This document shows, in pieces, positions 1 through 8,498 of a DNA stretch of 64,000 bases (the stretch's first letter is position 1; every line of letters starts with the position of its first letter). The stretch is taken from assembly GCA_963665265.2 (NCBI GenBank), contig OY762224.2, positions 2,046,001 to 2,110,000 on the forward strand. Reading direction: 5' to 3'. Below the pieces are notes generated by a model. That model did not search any database and was not told where the DNA came from. It saw only the letters and a program-made list of their open reading frames with translations. The stretch comes from CAXXHQ01 sp963665265. GTDB lineage: Bacteria; Planctomycetota; Planctomycetia; Pirellulales; Thermoguttaceae. Both the position numbers and the translations under genes were made by a program.

Positions 1-1
1 G

Positions 2-3000
2 TCCGTCGGCGGAACGACTCAAGTCGGAATGGCCGGGGCGATCATTTTTAGCGACGGAACACTATTGGCTAAAAATCTCATCGCCTCGTCCAACCAACTT
101 TTGGGCGTCGGAACGATAAGCACGCGAGGTTTGGTCAGCGATCTCAACTTAACCTTCGATTCGACGGCAAGTCTTTCGCAAACAGTGACGTTGAACCGTT
201 TGGCGGGACAAGATATCTCGATCAATTTAGATTTGACGGGCGCAGCTGGCGCCAATGGCGATTTTGGCGTAAACTCCGTTTCGATCACTAATGGCGTAGT
301 CATTAATTCGTCGAATGGCTATCTCGGTTACTACGGCGGCTCGGCCGGAACATCCACCGTCATCGGCTCCGGCTCCGCTTGGGCGAATAGCGGAAATTTA
401 TACATCGGCAATTCCGGAGCGGGAACGCTCAATATTGCCGACGGCGGGTTGGTGTCCGTCGGAGGAACGACCAACGTCGGAACGGCTGGGGCGATCAACT
501 TTAGCGACGGAACATTATCGACTAGAGCGCTCCTTGCGTCTTCCAGTCAACTTTTAGGCGTTGGAACGGTAAACACACGAGGCTTGGTCAGCGATCTCAA
601 CTTTACCTTCGATTCGACGGCAAGTCTTTCGCAAACGGTGACGTTGAACCGTTTGGCGGGACAAAATATCTCGATCAACTTAGACATGACTGGCACAACT
701 GGCGCCAATAGTGATTTTGGCGCAAACTCCGTATCGATCAGCAACGGCATCACGGTCAACTCCGCAAACGGCTATCTCGGCTACTACGGCGGCTCGGCAG
801 GTACCTCCACCGTCAGCGGAACAGGTTCAGCGTGGAAGAGCAGTTCATTCTACGTCGGATATTCAGGAGCAGGATCGCTCAACATCGCCGACGGCGGATC
901 GGTCGGCAGCTACAGCAGCTATCTTGGCTACAACGGCGGCTCGGCAGGAAAGGCGACGGTCAGCGGAACCGGATCTAAATGGACGAATAGTTCGCCTCTT
1001 TACGTTGGCTACTCAGGAACGGGAACGCTCAACATTACCGACGGTGGCTCCGTCAGTAGTTCTTCCGGCTTTCTCGGCTACGATCGTGGCTCCGCCGGAA
1101 CCGTCACCGTTAGCGGAACTGGATCCAAATGGACGAATAGTTCATCGCTCTACGTCGGCTTCTCCGGAACGGGAACGCTCAACGTCACCAACGGCGGATC
1201 GGCTAGCAGTAGCTACACCTATCTCGGCTACAATAGCGGCTCCGCCGGCACGGTTACCGTCAGCGGAACCGGATCCACATGGTCGAACAGTTCAGAACTC
1301 TACGTCGGCCGTTCCGGAACGGGAACGCTCAACATCGCCGACGGCGGCGCGGTTTCCGTCGACGGAACGACTCAAGTCGGAACGGCTGGGGCAATCAATT
1401 TTAACAATGGAACTCTATCGACAAAAACGCTTATCGCGTCTTTTGGTCAGTTTTTTGGCGTCGGAACGATATACGCACAGGGGCTAATTAGCGATTTCAA
1501 CTTGACTTTCGATTCGACGGCTAGTCTTTCGCAAACGATGACGTTGAATTCCCTTTCCGGGCAAAACGTAGCCCTCAAATTGGATTTAACGAGCGCTTCA
1601 GGAACGAACGGCAATTTAGGATTAGGTTACCTTAGCGGAGAAAGCGGCTCAATCTCGATCACCAACGGCATCACAGTCAACTCCGCAAACGGCTATCTCG
1701 GCTACAATAGCGGCTCGACCGGAACCGTCACCGTCAGCGGAACCGGATCAACTTGGATGAATAGCGGCGCTCTTTATGTCGGCCTTTCCGGAACGGGAAC
1801 GCTCAATGTCACCGACGGAGGCGCGGTTAGCAATACTTACGGCTATCTCGGCTTCAATAGCGGCTCGACCGTCACCGTCAGCGGACCCGGATCGAAATGG
1901 ACGAACACTTCATCGCTCTACGTCGGCTACTTCGGAACGGGAACGCTTAACATTACCGACGGCGGATCGGTTAGCAGCTCCGGCGGCAATCTCGGCTACG
2001 ATCGTGGCTCCGCCGGAACGACGACCGTCAGCGGAACCGGATCTAAATGGACGAACAGTTCATCGCTCTACGTCGGCTATTCCGGAACAGGAACGCTCAA
2101 CATTACCGACGGCGGCGAGGTTAACAGCGTCGGCGGCTATCTCGGGTACACCTGGCGCTCAAACGGCGCTGTTACGGTCAGCGGGACAGGCTCCAAATGG
2201 ACGAATAGCAACTACCTCTACGTCGGCTACTCTGGAACGGGAACGCTCAACGTTACCGACGGCGGCGCGGTTAGCAGTAGTACAACCAGCTATCTCGGCA
2301 ACTATAGCGGCTCGACCGGAACCGTCACCGTCAGCGGAACCGGATCTAAATGGACGAATAGTTCATCGCTCTACGTCGGCTATTCCGGAACGGGAACGCT
2401 AAATATCACGGCTGGCGGATCGGTTAGCAGCGCCAGCGGCTCTCTCGGTTACAATAGCGGCTCCGCCGGAACGGTCACTGTCAGCGGAACCGGCTCGAAA
2501 TGGGTAAATAGCAACAGTCTTGTTGTCGGCAACTCCGGAACAGGAGCGCTCAATATCACCGACGGCGGTTTGGTTAGCAGCTCCGGCGGCAATCTCGGCT
2601 ACGATCGTGGCTCCGCCGGAACGACGACCGTCAGCGGAACCGGATCCAAATGGACGAACACTTCATCGCTCTACGTCGGCTACTCCGAAACAGGAACGCT
2701 CAATATTACCGAAGGGGGGGCGGTTAGCAGCGTCGGCGGCTATCTCGGTTACAATAGCGGCTCCGCCGGAACCGTCACCGTTAGCGGAACAGAGGCCATA
2801 TGGGCGAATAGTTCATATCTCACCGTCGGTCGCTCCGGAACAGGAACGCTCAACATCGTCGACGGCGGTCTGGTGTCCGTCGGCGGAACGACTAACGTCG
2901 GAACGGCCGGGGCGATCAATTTTAGCGGCGGAACATTATCGACAAGTACGCTCATCGCCTCTTCCAGCCAACTTTTGGGCGTCGGAACGATAAAAGCTCA

Positions 3001-5299
3001 GGGGCTAATTAGCGATTTCAACTTGACCTTCGATTCGTCGGCAAGTTTTTTGCATGCGACGACGTTGAACAGTCTTTCGGGACAAAACATAGCTATCAGC
3101 TTAGACATGACGGGTGCAACTGGCACCAATGGAGATTTAGGCGCAAACTCCGTATCGATCAGCAACGGCGTCGTAGTCAATTCGGCAAACGGCTATCTCG
3201 GTTACTACGGCGGCTCGGCAGGAATTTCAACCGTTAACGGGACTGGTTCAGCGTGGAAGAGCAGTTCATTCTACGTCGGATACTCCGGAACGGGAACGCT
3301 CAACATCACCGACGGAGGATTGGTTAGCAGCAGTTCCACCAGCTATCTGGGCTACAATAGCGGCTCCGCCGGAACCGTCACCGTTAGCGGAACCGGATCG
3401 AAATGGACGAACAGTTCAGAACTCAAAGTCGGTTTTTCAGGAACGGGAACGCTCAACATCACCGACGAAGGATTGGTTAGCAGCAGTTCCACCAGCTATC
3501 TGGGCTACAATAGCGGCTCCGCCGGAACCGTCACCGTTAGCGGAACCGGATCGAAATGGACGAACAGTTCAGAACTCAAAGTCGGTTTCTCAGGGACGGG
3601 AACGCTTAACATCACTGGAGGTGGATCGGTTAGTAGCAGTTCCACCAGCTATCTGGGCTACAATAGCGGCTCCGCCGGAACCATCACCGTTAGCGGAACT
3701 GGGGCCACTTGGAAGAATAGCTCTTATCTCTACGTCGGCTACTCTGGAAAGGGAATGCTTAACATTACGAACGGCGGATCGGTTAGCAGCGCCGGTGGCT
3801 GTCTCGGTTACAATCGCGGCTCGACCGGAACCGTCGCCGTCAGCGGAACCGGATCTAAATGGGAAAATAGCAATAGTCTTGTCGTTGGCGATTACGGAAC
3901 GGGAACGCTTAACATTACGAACGGTGGATCGGTTAGCAGCAGTTACGGTTATCTCGGCTGCAATAGCGGCTCCGCCGGCACGGTCACCGTCAGCGGAATC
4001 GGATCGAAATGGACGAACAGTTCATCGCTCAATGTCGGCTACTTCGGCACGGGAACGCTCAATATCACCGCAGGCGGCTCCGTTAGCAGCGCAGGCGGCT
4101 ATCTCGGCTACTTCAGAGGTTCAAGCGGCGCTGTCACCGTCAGCGGAATCGGATCGAAATGGGAAAATAGCTACAGACTCTACATTGGCTATAACGGAAC
4201 GGGAACGGTCAACGTCGCCGACGGCGGATCGGTTAGCAGCGTAGACTGCTCGCTATACGGATACGACAACAGTACAGTCAACCTTAGCGGAAATGGTTCC
4301 ACCTGGACTACCAATGGTTCTCTCTTCGTCGGAGAATACGGCTTCGGAACTTTCAACCAAACTGGCGGCGTAAGCACGGTCACGGGTACGCTATCATTGG
4401 GATCCTACTTTTCATTGGGAAAAGGAACCTACAACTTTGAGGGCGGAACGCTCATTGCGTCGTCAATTACGCGTGGCTATGGTACTGGCGGCGTATTCAA
4501 CTTTGGCGGCGGAACTCTCCAACTGACTAAGGCGACGACCGTCGCGATTCCCCTAACGCTCACCGGCACGGGGGGTTCCGCAAACGTCGATACGAACGGT
4601 TTCAACGTGAGTCTTTCCGGAACGCTTTCCGGCGTCGGCGGTTTGAATAAAATCGGCCAAGGCTCGCTTACTCTCTCCGGCTTGAATACGTTCACGGGCG
4701 AAGCCCGCGCCAACGAAGGAACGTTGCTTTTAGCTAACTCAAAGGCCCTGCAAAACGCCACCTTCCAAACGTCAGGAAGCGGAACGCTGAGTTTCGGCTC
4801 CCTGACGACCGCGACCTTCGGCGGACTTAGCGGCAGCGGCACGCTCGCCTTGAAAAACTCGGCCGGAGCGGCTGTTTCGCTCCTCATCGGCGCAGGAGGA
4901 ACCGTCTCGCCCGGCAACAGCGTCGGAAATCTCACTCTCGTCGGCGGCGACCTGACGCTCAAAAAGGACGCCAAGCTTGCCTTTGAATTGGCGACGACCG
5001 ATGCGAGCGACAAGATTTCGATGACCGCGAGCGCGCTGCACGTCGACGGCCTCGATTTTTCGAGCTTCACGTTCACGACGCTCGCCGGCTTCGGCGTAGG
5101 AACTTATTCGCTCGTCGACGCCGCTTCGGCCGACGGCACTCTCGGCGCGAACTTGACCGGCACAGTCGGCGGTTTGGCGGCCACGCTATCCATCACGGAC
5201 GGCGACGTCGTCCTGACCGTCGTCCCCGAACCGGCGGCGATCTTAATGTTGTTGATCGTCTGCGGAGCGGCGTTCGCCGCTCGAAGGAATAGAAAATAG
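2..5299 (+). CDS. Giant T5SS/PEP-CTERM repeat surface protein (5' end outside window)
   Basis: The frame is open from base 2, so the true start lies upstream; 1765 residues are visible. Most of the protein is built of roughly 45-51 residue units of the type GTVTVSGTGSKWTNSSSLYV followed by GYSGTGTLNITDGGSVSS, which match the T5SS/PEP-CTERM-associated repeat. Four longer spacer units beginning GTTxVGTAGAI (near 14, 473, 1370 and 2890) interrupt the arrays. Near 4650 an autotransporter-associated beta-strand repeat appears (GGLNKIGQGSLTLSGLNTFT). The C terminus is a classical PEP-CTERM signal: VPEP, a hydrophobic stretch and the basic end RRNRK. Family knowledge suggests export and exosortase-dependent sorting to the cell surface, with a beta-helical adhesin-like body. 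No exosortase gene is in the window. Substrate or partner is unknown. Confidence 0.9.
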   Translation, partial: SVGGTTQVGMAGAIIFSDGTLLAKNLIASSNQLLGVGTISTRGLVSDLNLTFDSTASLSQTVTLNRLAGQDISINLDLTGAAGANGDFGVNSVSITNGVVINSSNGYLGYYGGSAGTSTVIGSGSAWANSGNLYIGNSGAGTLNIADGGLVSVGGTTNVGTAGAINFSDGTLSTRALLASSSQLLGVGTVNTRGLVSDLNFTFDSTASLSQTVTLNRLAGQNISINLDMTGTTGANSDFGANSVSISNGITVNSANGYLGYYGGSAGTSTVSGTGSAWKSSSFYVGYSGAGSLNIADGGSVGSYSSYLGYNGGSAGKATVSGTGSKWTNSSPLYVGYSGTGTLNITDGGSVSSSSGFLGYDRGSAGTVTVSGTGSKWTNSSSLYVGFSGTGTLNVTNGGSASSSYTYLGYNSGSAGTVTVSGTGSTWSNSSELYVGRSGTGTLNIADGGAVSVDGTTQVGTAGAINFNNGTLSTKTLIASFGQFFGVGTIYAQGLISDFNLTFDSTASLSQTMTLNSLSGQNVALKLDLTSASGTNGNLGLGYLSGESGSISITNGITVNSANGYLGYNSGSTGTVTVSGTGSTWMNSGALYVGLSGTGTLNVTDGGAVSNTYGYLGFNSGSTVTVSGPGSKWTNTSSLYVGYFGTGTLNITDGGSVSSSGGNLGYDRGSAGTTTVSGTGSKWTNSSSLYVGYSGTGTLNITDGGEVNSVGGYLGYTWRSNGAVTVSGTGSKWTNSNYLYVGYSGTGTLNVTDGGAVSSSTTSYLGNYSGSTGTVTVSGTGSKWTNSSSLYVGYSGTGTLNITAGGSVSSASGSLGYNSGSAGTVTVSGTGSKWVNSNSLVVGNSGTGALNITDGGLVSSSGGNLGYDRGSAGTTTVSGTGSKWTNTSSLYVGYSETGTLNITEGGAVSSVGGYLGYNSGSAGTVTVSGTEAIWANSSYLTVGRSGTGTLNIVDGGLVSVGGTTNVGTAGAINFSGGTLSTSTLIASSSQLLGVGTIKAQGLISDFNLTFDSSASFLHATTLNSLSGQNIAISLDMTGATGTNGDLGANSVSISNGVVVNSANGYLGYYGGSAGISTVNGTGSAWKSSSFYVGYSGTGTLNITDGGLVSSSSTSYLGYNSGSAGTVTVSGTGSKWTNSSELKVGFSGTGTLNITDEGLVSSSSTSYLGYNSGSAGTVTVSGTGSKWTNSSELKVGFSGTGTLNITGGGSVSSSSTSYLGYNSGSAGTITVSGTGATWKNSSYLYVGYSGKGMLNITNGGSVSSAGGCLGYNRGSTGTVAVSGTGSKWENSNSLVVGDYGTGTLNITNGGSVSSSYGYLGCNSGSAGTVTVSGIGSKWTNSSSLNVGYFGTGTLNITAGGSVSSAGGYLGYFRGSSGAVTVSGIGSKWENSYRLYIGYNGTGTVNVADGGSVSSVDCSLYGYDNSTVNLSGNGSTWTTNGSLFVGEYGFGTFNQTGGVSTVTGTLSLGSYFSLGKGTYNFEGGTLIASSITRGYGTGGVFNFGGGTLQLTKATTVAIPLTLTGTGGSANVDTNGFNVSLSGTLSGVGGLNKIGQGSLTLSGLNTFTGEARANEGTLLLANSKALQNATFQTSGSGTLSFGSLTTATFGGLSGSGTLALKNSAGAAVSLLIGAGGTVSPGNSVGNLTLVGGDLTLKKDAKLAFELATTDASDKISMTASALHVDGLDFSSFTFTTLAGFGVGTYSLVDAASADGTLGANLTGTVGGLAATLSITDGDVVLTVVPEPAAILMLLIVCGAAFAARRNRK
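3317..3622 (+). repeat. Near-identical 153-bp tandem duplication inside the surface protein gene
   Basis: Two consecutive 153-bp units (3317-3469 and 3470-3622, exactly 51 codons each) differ at only a handful of bases, mostly at the 3' end, whereas the other units in the gene have diverged much more. A third, less similar unit follows. This looks like a recent in-frame duplication of one structural repeat, which would change the length of the surface protein without breaking the frame. Confidence 0.85.
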
Positions 5300-5314
5300 C
5301 CGCGTCCGCAGCGC

Positions 5315-5342
5315 TGTAGGGAACGCCCTCTGCGGCGTTCCG
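5315..5342. repeat. Short interspersed palindromic element, copy 1
   Basis: The sequence TGTAGGGAACGCC-CTCTGC-GGCGTTCCG contains an 8-bp perfect stem (GGAACGCC/GGCGTTCC) with a six-base loop. Copies almost identical in sequence lie at 16611-16638 and 37966-37993, all just after the end of a plus-strand gene. Here it lies between convergent genes and could help end transcription, but there is no clear U-tract. Confidence 0.7.
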
Positions 5343-5420
5343 TCTTGTGCCGAAGGCTCTGCCGTTTGAGACTGGAATTGCTGCATGGCGCTCTCCGAGC
5401 GCCTGCTACGGAACGTCGCT

Positions 5421-5999
5421 TCAATGCGAGCGTTCGATGCCGAAGGGAAGGGTCATTTGCGGATCCTTTTCTTCGGCGTCGGGCGATAGCTCTTTGAACA
5501 ACAAACTCGGTTGGATGTCGGTGTTGTTCTGGTATTTGCCGCTCGTATAGTTGACGAAGTCGCCTTGCAGATCGTGATAGAAAATCTGACAGATGGCCAC
5601 GCCCGCGTAGATGCGGATCGGCTGCACGGCGAACATTTCAAGGGTCCAATACCCGCAAAAACCGACGTCGCCGAACCCGGCCGTCACATGGACGAAGAGG
5701 CCGAGCCGACCGATCGACGATCGGCCTTCGATCATCGGCACTAGATTTCGCGTTTCGGTCCGTTCGACGGTGCGGCCGAGATAGAGTTGGCCGGGCTGAA
5801 GGACGATCCCCTCGGCGGGAATTGGCATGCGGCGGACGCGATTCGCTTTGCCCATGTCGAGAATCAACTCTTCGTAGACCATCAACTCGTCGTGCAAGGT
5901 CAAGTTGTAGCTGTTCGGATTCAATCTCGATTCGACGAACGGATCGATCGAGATGTCTTGTCCGAGGCGTCGTCGAATTTCCAGGCCGGAGAGTACCAT
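5421..5999 (-). CDS. dcd: dCTP deaminase
   Basis: The 192-residue product has the full length of the dCTP deaminase family, which converts dCTP to dUTP as the first step towards dTMP. Visible motifs are EGRSSIGRLGLFVHVTAGFG (residues 91-110), which carries the conserved Ser94 and Arg98, the catalytic glutamate in WTLEMF (Glu121), and the C-terminal nucleotide-closing segment GKYQNNTDIQPS (155-166). Aligned by these residues it is offset by 17 from E. coli Dcd (Ser111, Arg115, Glu138). It lies 34 bp downstream of nth on the same strand, so the two are probably co-transcribed. Whether it also hydrolyses dUTP, as bifunctional relatives do, cannot be told from sequence alone. Confidence 0.93.
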   Translation of the reverse strand: MVLSGLEIRRRLGQDISIDPFVESRLNPNSYNLTLHDELMVYEELILDMGKANRVRRMPIPAEGIVLQPGQLYLGRTVERTETRNLVPMIEGRSSIGRLGLFVHVTAGFGDVGFCGYWTLEMFAVQPIRIYAGVAICQIFYHDLQGDFVNYTSGKYQNNTDIQPSLLFKELSPDAEEKDPQMTLPFGIERSH

Positions 6000-6033
6000 G
6001 TTTTGATTGTCGTTGAGTGAGGAAGTCTGTCGG

Positions 6034-6684
6034 TTATTTTTTCACGTCAATGCGAGGGCAAATTTCATTGAGCGGGCATTCGTCGCAGAGCGGCTTTCGA
6101 GCGTCGCATATTGTTCGCCCGTGCTGAATGATGCGGTGGCTCAAGTCGATCCATTCTTTTTTCGGAAACAGCGCGATCAGATCGCGTTCAATCTTTTCGG
6201 CGTCTTTTTGTTTCGTCAAACCGAGTCGGCGGCTGATTCGCGTGACGTGCGTATCGACGACGAAGCCGGAGGCGATTTCATAAGCGTTGCCGAGGACGAC
6301 GTTGGCCGTTTTTCGTCCGACGCCGGGGAGTTCGACGAGACTTTCCAAATCTTGCGGAATTTTTCCGCCGTGTCGTTCGACGAGTAATCGACAGCAGCCT
6401 TGGATGTTTTTTGCTTTATTTCGGAAGAAGCCCGTGCTTTGGATGGCCTTTTCGAGGTCGGCGATTGGCGCGACGGCATAGGCTTTGGCCGTCGGATATT
6501 GTTTAAACAACGCCGGAGTGACTTTATTAACCCGTTCGTCGGTGCATTGCGCGGAAAGGATCGTGGCGACGACCAGTTCCAATGGGGAGCGGAAATCGAG
6601 CGAGCATTTGGCGTCGGGATAATGCTTGCGGAGCAGGCGTGAGACCTTCCCCGCGAATCGTTTTGCATCGGTTGTAACGGTCAT
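6034..6684 (-). CDS. nth: Endonuclease III (DNA glycosylase/AP lyase)
   Basis: The 216-residue product removes oxidised pyrimidines and cleaves at the abasic site in base excision repair. The helix-hairpin-helix LPGVGRKTANVVL holds the catalytic Lys125, VDTHVTR holds the catalytic Asp144, and the C terminus has the four-cysteine [4Fe-4S] loop C193-x6-C200-x2-C203-x5-C209. The frame stays open upstream to 6885, but residues before MTVTTDAKRF do not resemble the family and would overlap the divergent promoter region, so the ATG at 6684 was chosen. It is divergent from the Lon-domain gene and precedes dcd on the same strand. Confidence 0.93.
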   Translation of the reverse strand: MTVTTDAKRFAGKVSRLLRKHYPDAKCSLDFRSPLELVVATILSAQCTDERVNKVTPALFKQYPTAKAYAVAPIADLEKAIQSTGFFRNKAKNIQGCCRLLVERHGGKIPQDLESLVELPGVGRKTANVVLGNAYEIASGFVVDTHVTRISRRLGLTKQKDAEKIERDLIALFPKKEWIDLSHRIIQHGRTICDARKPLCDECPLNEICPRIDVKK

Positions 6685-6819
6685 AACGACGGAATAAGCG
6701 GAGAAAGGAAAGGGAGACGCAAATCGACGGAAAGCCCTGCCATTCTCGCCCGATGAGATAAGAGCTGTCAAGACATGGCAAACCTTGCGAAAAAAGTGGT
6801 CTAGGCGGACCGGGGTGCG

Positions 6820-6825
6820 TATAAT
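6820..6825 (+). promoter_or_regulatory. Candidate -10 box upstream of the Lon-domain gene
   Basis: A perfect TATAAT lies 63 bp before the ATG at 6889 in the gap between divergent nth and the Lon-domain gene. The hexamer 17 bp upstream (TGGTCT) is a poor -35 match, so the call rests mainly on the -10 box. Confidence 0.4.
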
Positions 6826-6888
6826 CGATATGAGGAACGAGAAATCGCTCTTTTCCTTGTTTTCACTCGCGGCAAAACGAATCACAGC

Positions 6889-7590
6889 ATGTCATCCTTC
6901 GACGAAGTCAATTTTTCCATCGAGAACTTCTCCGGCAAGGCTCGGCTCTTTCCGCTGCCTAACCTCGTTATGTTCCCGCATGTGATGCAACCGTTGCATA
7001 TTTTTGAGCCTCGTTACCGAGAGATGTTGGAAGACTCGTTGGCCGACGACCGGCTCATCGCCATGACGACGCTCAAGCCGGGGTGGGAAAAAGACTACGA
7101 GGGGCGGCCGCCGATGTTTTCTTACGGCTGCATCGGTCGTGTCACGACCTCGCATCAATTAGCCGACGGAACGTACAATGTTCTGTTGCTCGGTCTGTCG
7201 CGAATCAAATTGCTCGGCGAAGTCGACTCGGGGCGCCTTTTCCGCACGGCGAAAGTCCAGCTTTGCGACGACCTTTATCCTCCCCAAGAGACGCTTTTGC
7301 ACAGCGAGTTGCAGAAAAAGCTGCATGCGGCCATGCTGGACAAACTGCCGCTTTTGCCCGAAGCGCAGGAGCAATTAGATCAGTTGCTCGAATCGGACGT
7401 GCCGTTGGGAATGTTGACCGATCTGATCGCCTACATGATCGATATGGATTTCGAGGCGAAGGCGGAATTGTTGAGCGAAATGAACGTCTATCGGCGTGCG
7501 GAGTCGATTTTAAGGCGTTTTGCCGAGATGGATCGAGAGGCGAAAGAGGCGGCGAAGGGCAAATATCCTCCGCGATTCAGCGATAATTGA
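6889..7590 (+). CDS. Lon N-terminal (substrate-binding) domain protein without protease
   Basis: The 233-residue product consists of a PUA-like Lon N-terminal domain: ARLFPLPNLVMFPHVMQPLH, then IFEPRYREMLEDSLADDRLI, then a beta-rich segment with GCIGRVTTSHQLADGTYNVL, then a helical C-terminal half. There is no AAA+ module and no Ser-Lys protease dyad, so it is a stand-alone member of the LON substrate-binding family. Its job in bacteria is not well established; a role in recognising unfolded proteins is inferred from homology to the Lon domain. The ATG at 6889 begins the family-like sequence, although no strong ribosome binding site precedes it. Confidence 0.88.
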   Translation: MSSFDEVNFSIENFSGKARLFPLPNLVMFPHVMQPLHIFEPRYREMLEDSLADDRLIAMTTLKPGWEKDYEGRPPMFSYGCIGRVTTSHQLADGTYNVLLLGLSRIKLLGEVDSGRLFRTAKVQLCDDLYPPQETLLHSELQKKLHAAMLDKLPLLPEAQEQLDQLLESDVPLGMLTDLIAYMIDMDFEAKAELLSEMNVYRRAESILRRFAEMDREAKEAAKGKYPPRFSDN

Positions 7591-7773
7591 CCTCGGCCGT
7601 GCGGTCACGCTCGACGAGGCCTCGGCGGGAAGTCGTCCCACGCTCTTATTCTCGCAAATCCTTACTATTTGGGCTGCTTGACCTTACGCATCGGCCCCTT
7701 TACGATGAAGTCATGTATTTTCCGCGTTTGCGATCGCGCAAACGAGAATTGCGGCGGAGGCTATTGAGATAAA

Positions 7774-8430
7774 ATGAGTTTTTCCTGCTCTGAAGGCGAC
7801 CACGACGACGCGTGCGATAAGCCGTCCAGTCCCGATTCGACGTACGCCGAGGCGATTCGGCAAGTGGATCAAGAACGCATCCGGCATGCGGTGCGCGAGA
7901 TATTGTCGGCGATCGGCGAGGATCCCGACCGCGAGGGGTTGAAAGAGACGCCCGCTCGGGTGGCGAGGATGTACGCCGAATTGTTCGGCGGGCTGCATGT
8001 CGATCCTCGGCAGTATCTGATCAAATTTTTCACCGAGAAATGCGACGAAGTCGTATTGGTTCGCGACATTAGTTTCACGAGCATGTGCGAGCATCACATG
8101 CTTCCGTTCATGGGCAAGGCGCATGTGGCGTATTTGCCGCGCGATCGAGTGATCGGTTTGAGCAAATTGGCGCGCGTGGTCGACGGCGTGGCGCGTCGGC
8201 CGCAGGTTCAAGAGCGGATGACCGAGCAGATCGCCGATTTACTGAGCGAAGAGTTGCAGGCGAAAGGCGCGGCCGTGATTATCGAAGCGGTTCACACCTG
8301 CATGACGATTCGAGGAGTGCGCAAACCCGGCTCGGTTTGCGTGACGTCGGCGATGCGCGGATGCTTCCGTAAGAACCCGACGACGCGCGCGGAATTAATG
8401 ACGTTGATTTACGGCAATCGGCAGCCGTAG
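7774..8430 (+). CDS. folE: GTP cyclohydrolase I
   Basis: The 218-residue product makes 7,8-dihydroneopterin triphosphate from GTP, the first step of folate and related pterin synthesis. The zinc site is visible as SMCEHHMLPF (Cys105, His108) and VHTCMTIRG (Cys176). The segments GLKETPARVARMY and GLSKLARVVDGVARRPQVQE are family hallmarks. About 30 N-terminal residues rich in Asp, Ser and Cys precede the conserved core and may be flexible. The gene starts 183 bp after the Lon-domain gene, with no feature recognised in between. Confidence is high because the motifs and the length fit the type I (FolE) enzyme, not FolE2. Confidence 0.95.
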   Translation: MSFSCSEGDHDDACDKPSSPDSTYAEAIRQVDQERIRHAVREILSAIGEDPDREGLKETPARVARMYAELFGGLHVDPRQYLIKFFTEKCDEVVLVRDISFTSMCEHHMLPFMGKAHVAYLPRDRVIGLSKLARVVDGVARRPQVQERMTEQIADLLSEELQAKGAAVIIEAVHTCMTIRGVRKPGSVCVTSAMRGCFRKNPTTRAELMTLIYGNRQP

Positions 8431-8498
8431 CCGCTCGCGGCGTTTTTAGGCTTTTCTCTCGTTCGCATGGCCGAGGCGAACGGTTTCGACTTCGTACT

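Noticed and set aside
711..2402. Long plus-strand open frames in a second frame of the surface-protein gene
   Set aside because: They exist because the repeat units share a period divisible by three. Their translations are Arg/Ser-rich repeats with no protein-like features.
800..4350. CRISPR-like array suggested by regular repeats
   Set aside because: The repeats are in-frame coding units of about 140-153 bp with diverged sequence and no short identical repeats with unique spacers.
7587..7772. 61-codon frame between the Lon-domain gene and folE
   Set aside because: It overlaps the preceding stop, is Arg-rich and has no ribosome binding site.
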